A DNA stretch of 64,000 bases from a bacterium (GTDB taxonomy: Bacteria; Vulcanimicrobiota; Vulcanimicrobiia; Vulcanimicrobiales; Vulcanimicrobiaceae), in contig JAJYRH010000003.1 of the NCBI GenBank assembly GCA_021794205.1, positions 62,001-126,000 of the forward strand, in the 5' to 3' direction. Positions 33,604-42,360 of this stretch are shown here, in pieces (position 1 is the stretch's first letter; each line of letters starts with the position of its first letter). The position numbers and the translations under genes were made by a program. The notes below the pieces were generated by a model. That model was given only the letters and a program-made list of their open reading frames with translations. It made no database searches and had not been told where the DNA came from.

Positions 33604-34914
33604 TTACGCGTTTGCCGGCGCTTGCGGTTTCTTGATAAAGAATGGAATGACCGCAGCGACGATCAGCATGATCGCAATTGCGGAGAGCCCGCCCGCGTAC
33701 GAGCCGGTTCTATCTTGAACGAATCCCGCGACCGCCGGCCCGACGACGCCGCCGAGGCCCCACGCGGTGAGGATGAAGCCATAGATCTGCCCCATGTTCG
33801 CCGTTCCGAAGTAGTCGGCGTTAAAGGACGGCATGACGCCAAAGCCGCCGCCGTAGCAGAGCAGAACGATGGCGAAGCAGACTAAGACGCCGGTGAGTCC
33901 GGCGACGTGACCGACGGTGAAGAAAATCACGACTTGGATGAGGTACATCACGGTGTACGTGAGATTGCGGCCGAGACGATCGGAGACCGATCCCCAGAAA
34001 AACCGGCCGAGCCCGTTGAAGATGGCGATGAGGCCGTACCAAAGCGCTGCGGTCGGAATGCCGACCGATGCGAACTGGCTGATCATCGGCACCGCATTCG
34101 AGATCACGAAGATGCCGGCGGTGACGTTGAGGAAGAGGAGCAGCCAGAGCCCGTAGACCTGCGGAGTCGCAAAGGCTTGCGCCATCGTGAAGCCGCCCGC
34201 CGTCGTCCCGCTCGCAGTACTCGACGTCGGCGGATTCTTCAACGCGAATGCGGCGATGCCGCCGAGGACGATAAAGACGATACCCGAGACGAAAAAGATA
34301 CCCATGAGTCCGTGCATGAGAGCGTGCGAGAGCTGATACGTCGTTGCGTCGAACGACGTTCCCGCTTTGATCGCCGCGTCGCGCGCCTTCACGTACGCGA
34401 GTGCCGGTTTTGCCACGGCTGCGTAGGGCGCGAGGCGCGTCACGATCTGGTTATAAAAGAACGCTCCGAGCCCGAAACCCATCACGACGAGGCCGCTCCC
34501 GAGCCCGCGCATATCGGGAAACCACTTCGTCACCATCGCCACCGGCGTCACGTACGCCATGCCGTTGCCGAAGCCGCCGATAACTCCATACGTTACCAAC
34601 ATCCACGTGTGACCGAAATGCTGCGTACCGAGGCCGGCGAGCATGACGCCGATTCCCCACACGATCGCTCCGACGATCGTCACGGTGCGCGGGCCAACGT
34701 GGTCTTGCCAACGCCCGCCGATAAATGCTCCTAGGCCGAGAAAAAATATTGCGGTTTCAAACGGAGTGGTCGCTTGTTGCGTCGACCAGTGAAAGCCGGC
34801 GATCAGCGCGTTGGTAAAAATACTCCACGAATAGACGGTTCCGAGGCAGATCATCACGATGATCCCGGCGATCGCGATGGCCCAACGGTTGGAACCCGGA
34901 GCGGATGCTTCCAT
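33604..34914 (-). CDS. OFA-family major facilitator transporter (formate/oxalate type)
   Basis: 436 residues with about twelve membrane spans. Motifs GTVYSWSIF-x-N, GG-x-W-x-D-x-x-GPR, FGNGMAYVTPVAM-x-x-KWFPD and RGLGSGLVVMGFG are those of the oxalate:formate antiporter family. Start ATG 34914 has AAGGAG 6 bases ahead. Its position 24 bases before fdnG suggests it imports formate (or exchanges it) for the dehydrogenase; other carboxylates remain possible. Confidence 0.9.
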   Translation of the reverse strand: MEASAPGSNRWAIAIAGIIVMICLGTVYSWSIFTNALIAGFHWSTQQATTPFETAIFFLGLGAFIGGRWQDHVGPRTVTIVGAIVWGIGVMLAGLGTQHFGHTWMLVTYGVIGGFGNGMAYVTPVAMVTKWFPDMRGLGSGLVVMGFGLGAFFYNQIVTRLAPYAAVAKPALAYVKARDAAIKAGTSFDATTYQLSHALMHGLMGIFFVSGIVFIVLGGIAAFALKNPPTSSTASGTTAGGFTMAQAFATPQVYGLWLLLFLNVTAGIFVISNAVPMISQFASVGIPTAALWYGLIAIFNGLGRFFWGSVSDRLGRNLTYTVMYLIQVVIFFTVGHVAGLTGVLVCFAIVLLCYGGGFGVMPSFNADYFGTANMGQIYGFILTAWGLGGVVGPAVAGFVQDRTGSYAGGLSAIAIMLIVAAVIPFFIKKPQAPANA

Positions 34915-35030
34915 AGTTCTCTCCTTCACGTATCGTTATCGTCGCGCCGCAGCAGAGGGGCGCACGAATCCTACAAACGAGGGTACTGCGATGCGGTTGC
35001 AGGAGCCTGGGAATTCTCCGCTTGATTTAT

Positions 35031-35747
35031 TTAGCGAACGCTCGATTTCCGAAGGCGTAGGATCGTCGCGAACGAGAGTGCGAGCGTCGCAGCTACGAGG
35101 ACGGCGATGAGCGCATCGCCGAGCGGCGAAACGAAACCGAGCCCGGTCGCGCTCCAGAATAACCCAAGCGAAACCAGCATCGTTCCGACGATAAACTTTA
35201 ACGCGTTCTCCGGTACGTTCGTCAACGGACGATGCGCGACGACTGCGAGCAGCGTCACGAGGAGTGCGGCGAGCGCGGCGCCGCCGATCGACCAATCGAG
35301 TGCTCCGTGCGACGTTGCCGCAAAACTCACGACGATGATCGCTACCTCGAACCCCTCGAGCAGGACGCCCTGAAAGGCCATCGCCATGCCGAGCCGATCG
35401 TCGTGCGATTCGCTCAAACGAGCATTGTCTTTTGCGAAATTCGCCGCTTCGTCGCGCATGGGAATACGCCCGGCGTAACGATAGATCGCCTTTCGCAACC
35501 ACTTCCAACCGAAGTAGAGCAAAAAGAGTCCGACGATGGTTTCGATGCCTCGCAGTTCGCTCGCCCGGACGAGCAACGATCCGAACACGGCGATGAAGAG
35601 GGCCAGCGCGAGCAACGCCCCCAGCGTTCCGAGCAACGCCACGCGAAGGCCGCGCGTGAGCGCTACCGCGAGGACGATCGTCGCCGCCTCGACGCATTCG
35701 ACGGCGGAAGCGGCAAACGTCGTTCCGGCAAGGACGGGACCGGTCAT
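35031..35747 (-). CDS. COG4280-like integral membrane protein
   Basis: 238 residues, about seven membrane spans. SAVECVEAATIVLAVALTRG at the N-terminus and FQGVLLEGFEVAIIVVSF in the middle are paired acidic motifs (E-x2-E-A and E-G-x-E-x-A) resembling those of FTR1-type iron permeases and the COG4280 group, suggesting metal ion transport. Substrate not determined. It overlaps the end of the phosphoesterase gene by 4 bases (ATGA). Confidence 0.7.
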   Translation of the reverse strand: MTGPVLAGTTFAASAVECVEAATIVLAVALTRGLRVALLGTLGALLALALFIAVFGSLLVRASELRGIETIVGLFLLYFGWKWLRKAIYRYAGRIPMRDEAANFAKDNARLSESHDDRLGMAMAFQGVLLEGFEVAIIVVSFAATSHGALDWSIGGAALAALLVTLLAVVAHRPLTNVPENALKFIVGTMLVSLGLFWSATGLGFVSPLGDALIAVLVAATLALSFATILRLRKSSVR

Positions 35748-38017
35748 CGTTTTACTCCATAGAGATCTTGAAGAACGCCGTTGGCGATCGTCGGGTCGGC
35801 GGCGTCGGGAATGCGAAAATCGATCGCGGCGCTCCGCCGCGCGCCGACGCCGTGCTGCGGATTTCTCGCATCGATATCGATGAGTGGTGCGCGCGCGGTA
35901 AAGGGAGCGTCATTGGGCGTGGAGGTAAATGCGGCATCGAGTGGGCGAGCGGTCGCGTCGTAGATCGAGAGTGGCGGCAGGCCGAGAATGAGTTCGATCG
36001 AGCGCAAGACGCTCGCCGTATCGTAGCGCGCCGTAACGACGCCTCCACGCGCGTACGGACTCGCGACGTAAAACGTCGAACGTTGGTCGCTCACGTGGTC
36101 GGGACCGTTTTGTGCGTCGTCTTCGACGATGAAGATCGCGGTGCTGCTCCAGTAGGGCGAGTGCGAAACCGCAGCGACCAATCTGCCGACCGCGAGATCG
36201 TTCTGCGCGACGTAGGCGCGCGGCGTCAACGCCCCCGCTCGTGCCGCCTCGGTATGATCGTTCGGAAGATAGACGATCTCCAGTGCCGGAAGCGTGCGAT
36301 GCGCGACGAAGGCGCGAAATTCGCGCTCCCATTCGGCTTCGCGAAGTAAGTCGCTGTAGTGAAGATTCCAGCCCTCGTACGCCGGATCGAAATGACCGAC
36401 GAGTCCCGCCATATTTCCCGCGAGATAGGTCGGGCTCGTCGAATGTGGGACGCCGGTATCCTCGCCGTAATCTCGAAACGAAATGCCCGCGCGGCGCGCG
36501 TCGTCCCAGAGGTAGCCGCCCTGCGGCACGACCGGGCCGGCCCCGTTCTGAAAATCGTACAGAGGCCGGCGCCCGCCGTAATTCGGCGGCCAGAAACGTT
36601 CGACGTAATCGTTTGCAAAGGCGGCGTCGGTCCAGTTATGTCCGTCCGCACTAACCTGCGCGTCGGTATAGGCGTTATCGAGAATCCCGAACCGGCGTGC
36701 GATTGCGTGTTGGTTCGGCGTGACCCGCTCGCCGAACCACGCGAGCTGCGAATCTCCGTTGGCGCGCTTGATATCCCCGAGGACCTGGTCGTAGGTTCGA
36801 TTTTCTTTAATGATATAGATGACGTGCCGGATCGGCCCGTCGGCGCGTAGGACGCTCTCGGCGGGGCGATGCGCGAGGGGCAATATCGTCGCACGTTCCG
36901 CGGCGAAGCTTCGCGCACCGGGTGTATCGAATGCCGAGGACGAGATGCGGCGCAGATCGCCCGCCGTCAAGATCGCAACGTAGTTTGCATAGGTCGCGCG
37001 CTCGAGCGGCCGAAAGTCGGGATTCGCGTGCATGCCCTCGCCTTTGGCATCGGCGACGTAGATCTCGTCGGAGCCGCTCGCGAGCGCGTCGGGATACCAA
37101 CCGACCGGAACGCGCGCGACGACGCGATTCCCGCGCACCATCGCGATCTGATTCTCCCCCGCCAGCGCGACGAAAATCGAGCCATCGCGTTCGAAAGCGA
37201 GTGCGTCGGGAGAGCTGCCGAAATGATTGCCGACGCCGAAGCGCTCGGCGACGTCGATGCGAACGACGCCTTTCGCCGGCGAGTTGGTCGAAAAGAGATC
37301 GAGACGGCCGGCATCGCTCGCTGCGACGGCGAGCGTACCACCGCCCGGCGAGATCGCCAGCGCGGCGGGGTGCGTATCGGTCGGGAGGCTCGCGATGAGT
37401 TTTCCGGCACGATTGAAGAACGAGAGTTTCGAATCTTCGCGCGAGGCGACGACGAGCGTGCCGTTCGTTTCGAACGCGAGCGCCGACGGGTGCGCGCCGA
37501 CGGACGCACTCCACAGGCGCTCGCCGCGCATGTCGAAGGCCTCGACGCGTCCGCTCGCGTCGCCGATCGCCGCCAGGCGCGTACGATGTGTGGAGAGCGC
37601 GATGCCCGCGCACCAACTCCCACGTCCGATGTCGTCGATGCCGACGACGCGCCGATCGCGAAGATCGACGCGCTCGATATCGTCGCGCTTCCCACCCGCC
37701 ACGAAGAGGTGCTCGCGATCGAGCCAGACCGGGCTGCCGAAGCCGTCGGGAAGGTTTACGATTGTTTGCGTGCGGAGCGTGAGGGCGTCGAGTATGCGAA
37801 GGGAGGCGGGCGCCGCGCCCGCGTCGAGAACGGCAATCCGCTGTCCGCCCGGCGAGAGCGCGATTCCCTGCGGCATCGTGCCGACGGGAACGCCGGTGCC
37901 GACGGGACGCAGGTGCCAAGCGTTGGGCAGGCGATGGCGAGCGGGGGGTGCCGCCGCCGTGCAAGCGAGCCCGAAGAGCGCTGCGGCGAGGATCGCGCGG
38001 TACCACATAGGTAGCAT
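35744..38017 (-). CDS. Exported beta-propeller / phosphoesterase fusion protein
   Basis: 757 residues. An N-terminal signal with possible lipobox (LFGLACTA) is followed by a YncE-like beta-propeller to about residue 360 (repeats such as PQGIALSPGGQRIAVLD, PAALAISPGGGTLAVAAS and PDALAFERDGSIFVAL), then a phosphoesterase domain of the PF04185/AcpA type with IKENRTYDQVLGD, DGHNWTDAA, NDHT and VEDDAQNGPDHV. Such enzymes are acid phosphatases or phospholipase C-like and are exported. It is divergent from ilvE and coupled to the COG4280 gene, so the pair may take part in phosphate or metal acquisition. Confidence 0.88.
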   Translation of the reverse strand: MLPMWYRAILAAALFGLACTAAAPPARHRLPNAWHLRPVGTGVPVGTMPQGIALSPGGQRIAVLDAGAAPASLRILDALTLRTQTIVNLPDGFGSPVWLDREHLFVAGGKRDDIERVDLRDRRVVGIDDIGRGSWCAGIALSTHRTRLAAIGDASGRVEAFDMRGERLWSASVGAHPSALAFETNGTLVVASREDSKLSFFNRAGKLIASLPTDTHPAALAISPGGGTLAVAASDAGRLDLFSTNSPAKGVVRIDVAERFGVGNHFGSSPDALAFERDGSIFVALAGENQIAMVRGNRVVARVPVGWYPDALASGSDEIYVADAKGEGMHANPDFRPLERATYANYVAILTAGDLRRISSSAFDTPGARSFAAERATILPLAHRPAESVLRADGPIRHVIYIIKENRTYDQVLGDIKRANGDSQLAWFGERVTPNQHAIARRFGILDNAYTDAQVSADGHNWTDAAFANDYVERFWPPNYGGRRPLYDFQNGAGPVVPQGGYLWDDARRAGISFRDYGEDTGVPHSTSPTYLAGNMAGLVGHFDPAYEGWNLHYSDLLREAEWEREFRAFVAHRTLPALEIVYLPNDHTEAARAGALTPRAYVAQNDLAVGRLVAAVSHSPYWSSTAIFIVEDDAQNGPDHVSDQRSTFYVASPYARGGVVTARYDTASVLRSIELILGLPPLSIYDATARPLDAAFTSTPNDAPFTARAPLIDIDARNPQHGVGARRSAAIDFRIPDAADPTIANGVLQDLYGVKR

Positions 38018-38100
38018 CGTTTTCGGTAGACGGGATGCGCGTTCCGCCTGAGCGAAGCAGAGAATAATTATTTTCTCGCGTCGCTATACCGGAGTCGTAC

Positions 38101-39036
38101 ATGTCGGTCGATCTTTCGAAGCTCACGGTTTACCGTGATGGAGCCTTCTCGAACTACAACGATGCAAAGGTCGGCCTGCTGACGCACGGCCTACAGTACG
38201 GCACCGGGTGTTTTGAAGGGATCCGCGGCTTCTGGGTGCCCGAGGATCGCGAGCTCTATCTCCTGCTCCTTCGCGAGCATTACGAACGGCTCTACAACTC
38301 GGCAAAGATTTTGCTGATGGAGTTGCCGCATAGCGTCGACGAATTGATCGATATTACGGTCGATCTTTGCCGCAGGAACCATTTTGAAACCGACGTCTAT
38401 ATCCGGCCGTGTATTTTCAAATCTGCAGAAGATATCGGCGTTCGCCTGCACGGCGTTCCGGCGAGCTTCGCGATGATTGCGTTACCGTTTACGAAGTATT
38501 TCGACGCCTCGGTAGGGCTGAAGGCGTGCGTGAGTTCGTGGCGTCGCGTCGACGATGCGATGGCGCCGCCGCGTGGAAAACTCACCGGGCTCTACGTTAA
38601 TTCTGCGCTCGCCAAGAGCGAAGCGGTGCTCAACGGCTACGACGAAGCGATCATGCTCTCGCACGACGGGCACGTCGCCGAAGGTTCGGCGGAGAACATT
38701 TTCATGGTCCGCCACGGAGCGCTCTACACGCCGGATCCCTCGCAGAACGTCTTGGAGGGTTGCACGCGGCGCGCGGTGATGCAAATCGCTTCGGAGATGT
38801 TGGGCCTAAAGGTTATCGAGCGCTCGATCGATCGCGGCGAGCTCTACGCCGCCGACGAAGTCTTCTTTAGTGGAAGTGCAGCCGGGCTCGTGCATGCATC
38901 GTCGATCGACGGGCGTCGCGTCGGCGACGGAACCTTGGGTCCGATCGCGCGGCAGATTATGGAAATTTACGAACGCGCGGTGCGCGGGCGCGAGCCGCGC
39001 TACCGCAGCTGGATCGTGCCGACGTTCGCGCCCTAG
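38101..39036 (+). CDS. ilvE: Branched-chain amino acid aminotransferase
   Basis: 311-residue fold-type IV PLP enzyme. THGLQYGTGCFEGIR, the catalytic Lys160 (in PPRGKLTGLYVN), then EGSAENIF and LEG-x-TRR match BCAT, which transfers amino groups between branched-chain amino acids and 2-oxoglutarate. GGAG lies 6 bases before ATG. The extreme C-terminus (RYRSWIVPTFAP) is encoded by a 27-base block repeated 1.57 kb downstream, so the last few codons may have been replaced by an insertion event. Confidence 0.95.
   Translation: MSVDLSKLTVYRDGAFSNYNDAKVGLLTHGLQYGTGCFEGIRGFWVPEDRELYLLLLREHYERLYNSAKILLMELPHSVDELIDITVDLCRRNHFETDVYIRPCIFKSAEDIGVRLHGVPASFAMIALPFTKYFDASVGLKACVSSWRRVDDAMAPPRGKLTGLYVNSALAKSEAVLNGYDEAIMLSHDGHVAEGSAENIFMVRHGALYTPDPSQNVLEGCTRRAVMQIASEMLGLKVIERSIDRGELYAADEVFFSGSAAGLVHASSIDGRRVGDGTLGPIARQIMEIYERAVRGREPRYRSWIVPTFAP
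38997..39023 (+). repeat. Left copy of the 27-base direct repeat at the ilvE 3' end
   Basis: Matches 40571-40597 at 26 of 27 positions (one A/G difference at the eleventh base). It encodes RYRSWIVPT of IlvE. Together the copies bound an AT-richer insert, as attachment-site duplications do. Confidence 0.75.
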
Positions 39037-39182
39037 GATAATTGAGGTAAGCGACGTCCCGGAAAGGTAACCGCTCGGCAAGATTCTTCAATTACCCGAC
39101 GGCGACTCGCGCGCGTCTCCGCCGGGGCGTCGCCAAGGTAGAGTGGCATCCCGGGTAATTGTTCCCGCGCCTTGTCTTCTAG

Positions 39183-39491
39183 AGCAAAAGTTGTATGGAA
39201 GAGCGGGACAATAACGAATGGAAGGGCACGTTGAAAGGTACACGGTTTTCGTGTTGCTCCTGCGATGCCAACGCGACTCGTCTGTAACTGGTGTGCAACA
39301 TCGGTAACTTCCTCCAAACGTTGGCGATTCCAGAGGCGCTCACAGAGCGGTCGTTGACGACGCGGAGCGAGAAGCTGATCAAGATCGACGCGAAGGTCGT
39401 CCTCTATTGTCGGAACCTCGCCTTTCTGGTGGCGGAGGCCGCGATCCCACGCAGGTTGTTCGCCGCCATCGTCGTGATAATCGCCGCTCTT
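39183..39491 (+). pseudogene. IS1380-family transposase relic (C-terminal fragment, in-frame stop)
   Basis: The frame opens after a TAG at 39180 and reads MEERDNNEWKG, then TRFSC, ANATRL, a stop (TAA at 39285-39287), then LVCNIGNFLQTLA, SEKLIKIDAKVV and AEAAIPRRLFAAI. This follows IS1380-type transposases (TRLSC...ANxVRLQL...NLGNFxRTLA...REKLIKIGAKVV...AEVAVPRQMF) to their end. The expected Gln after RL is replaced by TAA, consistent with CAA to TAA. The catalytic core is missing, so it is a dead remnant. A GTG frame from 39291 onward is the tail of this relic joined to non-homologous sequence. Confidence 0.75.
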
Positions 39492-39680
39492 GGCGACGAC
39501 ACCAGCGCCCGGCCAGCGTCGATACGGGGCAACACAACCGAAAATTTACGTCTGTTTTGCGCAGAGCGGGGCTTGTCGGGGCTGCGCGAGCCTCACGACG
39601 TGAAAAGGCGATGGATCAGCCTGTCAAGCGTGCGGAAATTGGCCGGAATCATCCGGCCGGCGCTAGAAAAGGACGGCCAT

Positions 39681-40280
39681 ATGGGGAATGCCGGTTCAGT
39701 GTTGTGGGGGCGGAACATTTTTTTTGTTCTTTTCACCACACTCATCTGCACCACTTCGTGCGGAGGTGCGTCGCAAGAAAAGCAGCCAACGCAGCGATCG
39801 GTTCGCGAAAACAGGATTACACCTAACGGTGTTCGCTGCACCACGTATCTTAACGTAAATCCTGGTTTCAGCTGCTACGAGCGCGACCCTGGCTGGCCGG
39901 GTGTACGGTGCAGCGGCTATTTCGCTCCGAATGCAGGTGAAAGAAGAAGAGGGTTGTTGGGCAATTACGCTCTGCCGCCGAAAAATTATAGCGTTCGTAG
40001 TATTGGTAAGCCGAATGTCCCGATTTTATCGCCTGCACAAGAAAGCATTGTTAATGTATTGCTTAAGAAAACTCGCAGCAAAGCCTTACGGTTTGTCTTT
40101 CTTACATTGAACAATTCGCGAACGAAGCGGTTTGTCGTTTTTAACGCATTATATGGGCCGTGTACTGACAGCGTTGGCCTATATGGAGTCTTAAACATAG
40201 CATCAGACTCATCTTATGCATATTACGAGAACGGGGAAGACCCGTACGAACTTTATTACGCATCAAAAAAAATGCCGTAA
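39681..40280 (+). CDS. Putative lipoprotein carried in the ilvE-linked insert
   Basis: 199 residues from ATG 39681. A basic-hydrophobic N-terminus (RNIFFVLFTTLICTTSC) ends in a lipobox-like TTSC, then GGASQEKQ. The mature part has four or five more cysteines (RCTTYL, SCYERD, RCSGYF, PCTDS) and a TLNNSRTKRFVVF segment; no family recognised. AT-rich codons contrast with the neighbours. It is placed between a transposase relic and the right direct repeat, so it looks recently acquired. Confidence 0.55.
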   Translation: MGNAGSVLWGRNIFFVLFTTLICTTSCGGASQEKQPTQRSVRENRITPNGVRCTTYLNVNPGFSCYERDPGWPGVRCSGYFAPNAGERRRGLLGNYALPPKNYSVRSIGKPNVPILSPAQESIVNVLLKKTRSKALRFVFLTLNNSRTKRFVVFNALYGPCTDSVGLYGVLNIASDSSYAYYENGEDPYELYYASKKMP

Positions 40281-40570
40281 AGTTCCCTGTGTGTTTATGA
40301 TCGATGACGTGTGCCCCGAAGTTATGCCGCGTTCCCAGAAAAAACGAACACTTGGGGCAACCGGACGAAACCCTATAAGACGGTCCCGCAACCATAAATA
40401 TGCTTTTCCAATTGGCCTGCTTTTTGAGGGCGAGGTTGCAAGTGTCATTCGCGGTGTAGAGCTTTCCAGGAATTTGGAGTGTTTGATCTAACGCTGTTCG
40501 ATCCAGTGACTATGTTCTAATAAATACCAATAACGCATTATCCGCTGCGAGATTTCCGACGATGAATGTC
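40281..40570. other. Non-coding or decayed part of the ilvE-linked insert
   Basis: 290 AT-richer bases. A 91-codon plus-strand frame (40216-40491) overlaps the lipoprotein gene and has no family features; I see no integrase, terminal inverted repeat or RNA gene. Confidence 0.4.
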
Positions 40571-40619
40571 GCGCTACCGCGGCTGGATCGTGCCGACCTA
40601 CGGAGATCGCACGGCGTAG
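40571..40619 (+). pseudogene. Displaced 3' end of ilvE (right copy of the direct repeat)
   Basis: Bases 40571-40597 repeat 38997-39023, and the same frame continues as RYRGWIVPTYGDRTA to a TAG at 40617. It stops 4 bases before the convergent exonuclease gene, the sort of spacing seen elsewhere here, so it is probably the original ilvE end separated from the gene by the insert. Confidence 0.65.
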
Positions 40620-40623
40620 CTTC

Positions 40624-41346
40624 CTACGAGCGGCGTTCAATCTCGGCGAGGATCGCCGTGCGGATGCCGCGTTCGACATCGTGCCACGTGTCGCGCGCGT
40701 AGCGCAGATAGTCGATCGGTACGGCGCTGAGAAGCTCGCCGCGATATTTCCCGAAGGGCAAGCGCTCGACCGGCTCGTCGGGAGAGGACAAGCGACAAAT
40801 CTGCTCGAGCGTCGGCGCGCCACCCTCCAGTTCGGCGAAGCGCACGAGAATGCGATGAAAGATTCCGCCGGTCACCGCGACGTCGGCCGCCGCACGATGT
40901 AAAGGCTCGTTCCCCACGTCTACGCCGAGCCAGGCCGCGAGTTCGGAGTTTTTGTGCGACGGCGCATTCGGCCACAAGCGTTGTGCGAGCCGGAGCGTGC
41001 ACGCCCGATGGCGCCCGTCGAGATCGACGAACGCTCCGTCGAACGCCATGTTGTGCGCGACGACCAGCGAGCCGGCGGGCACCAATGCGTGGAACGTCGC
41101 GAGCGCCTCCGCGGGCGACGGAGCGTCGCGGACGTCGGCGTCGTAAATGCCGTGGATCGCCGACGCCGCAGGCGGAATGGGGCGAGGAGGGCGTACCAAA
41201 CTCGACCATTTCATGCGGTCGATCGGCCCGGAATACGCGGGCGGTAACCACCGTTCGATGCCGATCTCGCAGAGGTGGCTTTTCTTGGGATCGATACCGG
41301 TCGTCTCGACATCGAGAATGAAGATGGCGACGTCGCGCAATCGCAC
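40624..41346 (-). CDS. DnaQ-like 3'-5' exonuclease with C-terminal DUF3820-type domain
   Basis: 240 residues. DEDDh exonuclease motifs: Exo I IFILDVETTG, Exo II VVAHNMAFDGAF, Exo III HRAAADV. The last 50 residues (LPFGKYRGELLSAVPIDYLRYARD) are a DUF3820-like module often attached to such exonucleases. It probably trims DNA or RNA ends in repair or replication, not as a polymerase III epsilon subunit, because the clamp-binding and alpha-binding tail is absent. Confidence 0.88.
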   Translation of the reverse strand: MRLRDVAIFILDVETTGIDPKKSHLCEIGIERWLPPAYSGPIDRMKWSSLVRPPRPIPPAASAIHGIYDADVRDAPSPAEALATFHALVPAGSLVVAHNMAFDGAFVDLDGRHRACTLRLAQRLWPNAPSHKNSELAAWLGVDVGNEPLHRAAADVAVTGGIFHRILVRFAELEGGAPTLEQICRLSSPDEPVERLPFGKYRGELLSAVPIDYLRYARDTWHDVERGIRTAILAEIERRS

Positions 41347-41361
41347 CGAGAACGACTCGCG

Positions 41362-42360
41362 CTATCCGCCGCTGCCGGCGGCGAGTGCCTGGCCCGTCCA
41401 GTAGCGCACGTCGGGCGCTTCGGGAATCGCGGCGGGAGTGATGATATCGGCGAGCCGGTTGGGAAGCCCCAACGACGCGCGCACTTCGGCGAGTTCGGCC
41501 ATCGCGTTGAAACTCAGCAACGATGCACGGCGCACGATATCGCGTCCGAGTTGCGGGTCGGGCAAACCGCTGGTCATCGCCGCGATGGCAAAGGGCGCTC
41601 CGGGTTCGTAGACGATACCGACGTCGGCCATGACGTCGTGTAACGAACCGGTTTTATGGGCGATCGTCGTGCCGTCGGGGAGCGGTTCGGGAAGCAACGT
41701 ATCGATCTCTTGATGGGCGAGGATCTCGAGCATGGCGTGCGAGGACCATGTGTCGACCAGCTTCCCGTGCGCCATGCGAACCAATAACGTCAGCATATCG
41801 AGCGGCGTCGTGCGCAAGTTCGTTTCGACCGAGGAAACGTCGGTGCGGATCGCCGTCCGAAGGTAGGTGTGGTGGCACCCATAGGCTCGCATCGCCGCGT
41901 TGATACGTCGTCGGCCGACGAGCCGAATCAACATATTCGCGGCGGTGTTATCGCTGATGTCGATCATTTTGGAAAGGAGCTCTTTGACGGTGACCGAGGC
42001 TCCGAGCGGCGCGTACGCGAGATCGCCGGAGCCGTAATCGCGATCTCCGGCGCGTAGATGCATGACGTGCGTCAGGGAAAAGCGCCCGCGCGCCATCTGC
42101 CGGAAGACTTCGATCATCACGGGAATTTTTATCGTCGATGCTGCGGGCATCGAACGGTTGAGATTGTATCCCGTGACCGCGCCTGTCGCGAGATCTTCGA
42201 CGGCGATGCCGACGTTGGCGTCGCTCGATCGTGCGAGCGAACGAAGGGAGTCGCGTAGCCCGCGCATCGGCGGTGGGATCGCGGCGGCGCAGGGAGACGC
42301 GCCGATCCAGGCGAGCGATGCGGCGAGGGCGGCGACGATAAAGATGCGCGGATACATCAT
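41362..42360 (-). CDS. Class A beta-lactamase-like serine hydrolase
   Basis: 332 residues with a signal peptide (IFIVAALAASLAWIG). Active-site motifs of class A enzymes are present: S75-T-I-K78, S136-D-N138 and K236-T-G238. The omega-loop region reads SSVETNLRTTP, where class A enzymes have E-x2-LN, so a Glu is present but the spacing is changed; hydrolysis of beta-lactams is plausible but not certain. It starts at ATG 42360, overlapping the stop of the ABC permease, so it belongs to the nucleoside-uptake-type operon. Confidence 0.85.
   Translation of the reverse strand: MMYPRIFIVAALAASLAWIGASPCAAAIPPPMRGLRDSLRSLARSSDANVGIAVEDLATGAVTGYNLNRSMPAASTIKIPVMIEVFRQMARGRFSLTHVMHLRAGDRDYGSGDLAYAPLGASVTVKELLSKMIDISDNTAANMLIRLVGRRRINAAMRAYGCHHTYLRTAIRTDVSSVETNLRTTPLDMLTLLVRMAHGKLVDTWSSHAMLEILAHQEIDTLLPEPLPDGTTIAHKTGSLHDVMADVGIVYEPGAPFAIAAMTSGLPDPQLGRDIVRRASLLSFNAMAELAEVRASLGLPNRLADIITPAAIPEAPDVRYWTGQALAAGSGG

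Noticed and set aside
39033-39317. Minus-strand frame of 94 codons beside ilvE
   Set aside because: It is antisense to the IS1380 relic, which has a recognisable plus-strand protein pattern.
40216-40491. A 91-codon plus-strand gene after the lipoprotein
   Set aside because: It overlaps the lipoprotein gene, lacks a ribosome binding site and has no recognisable features.
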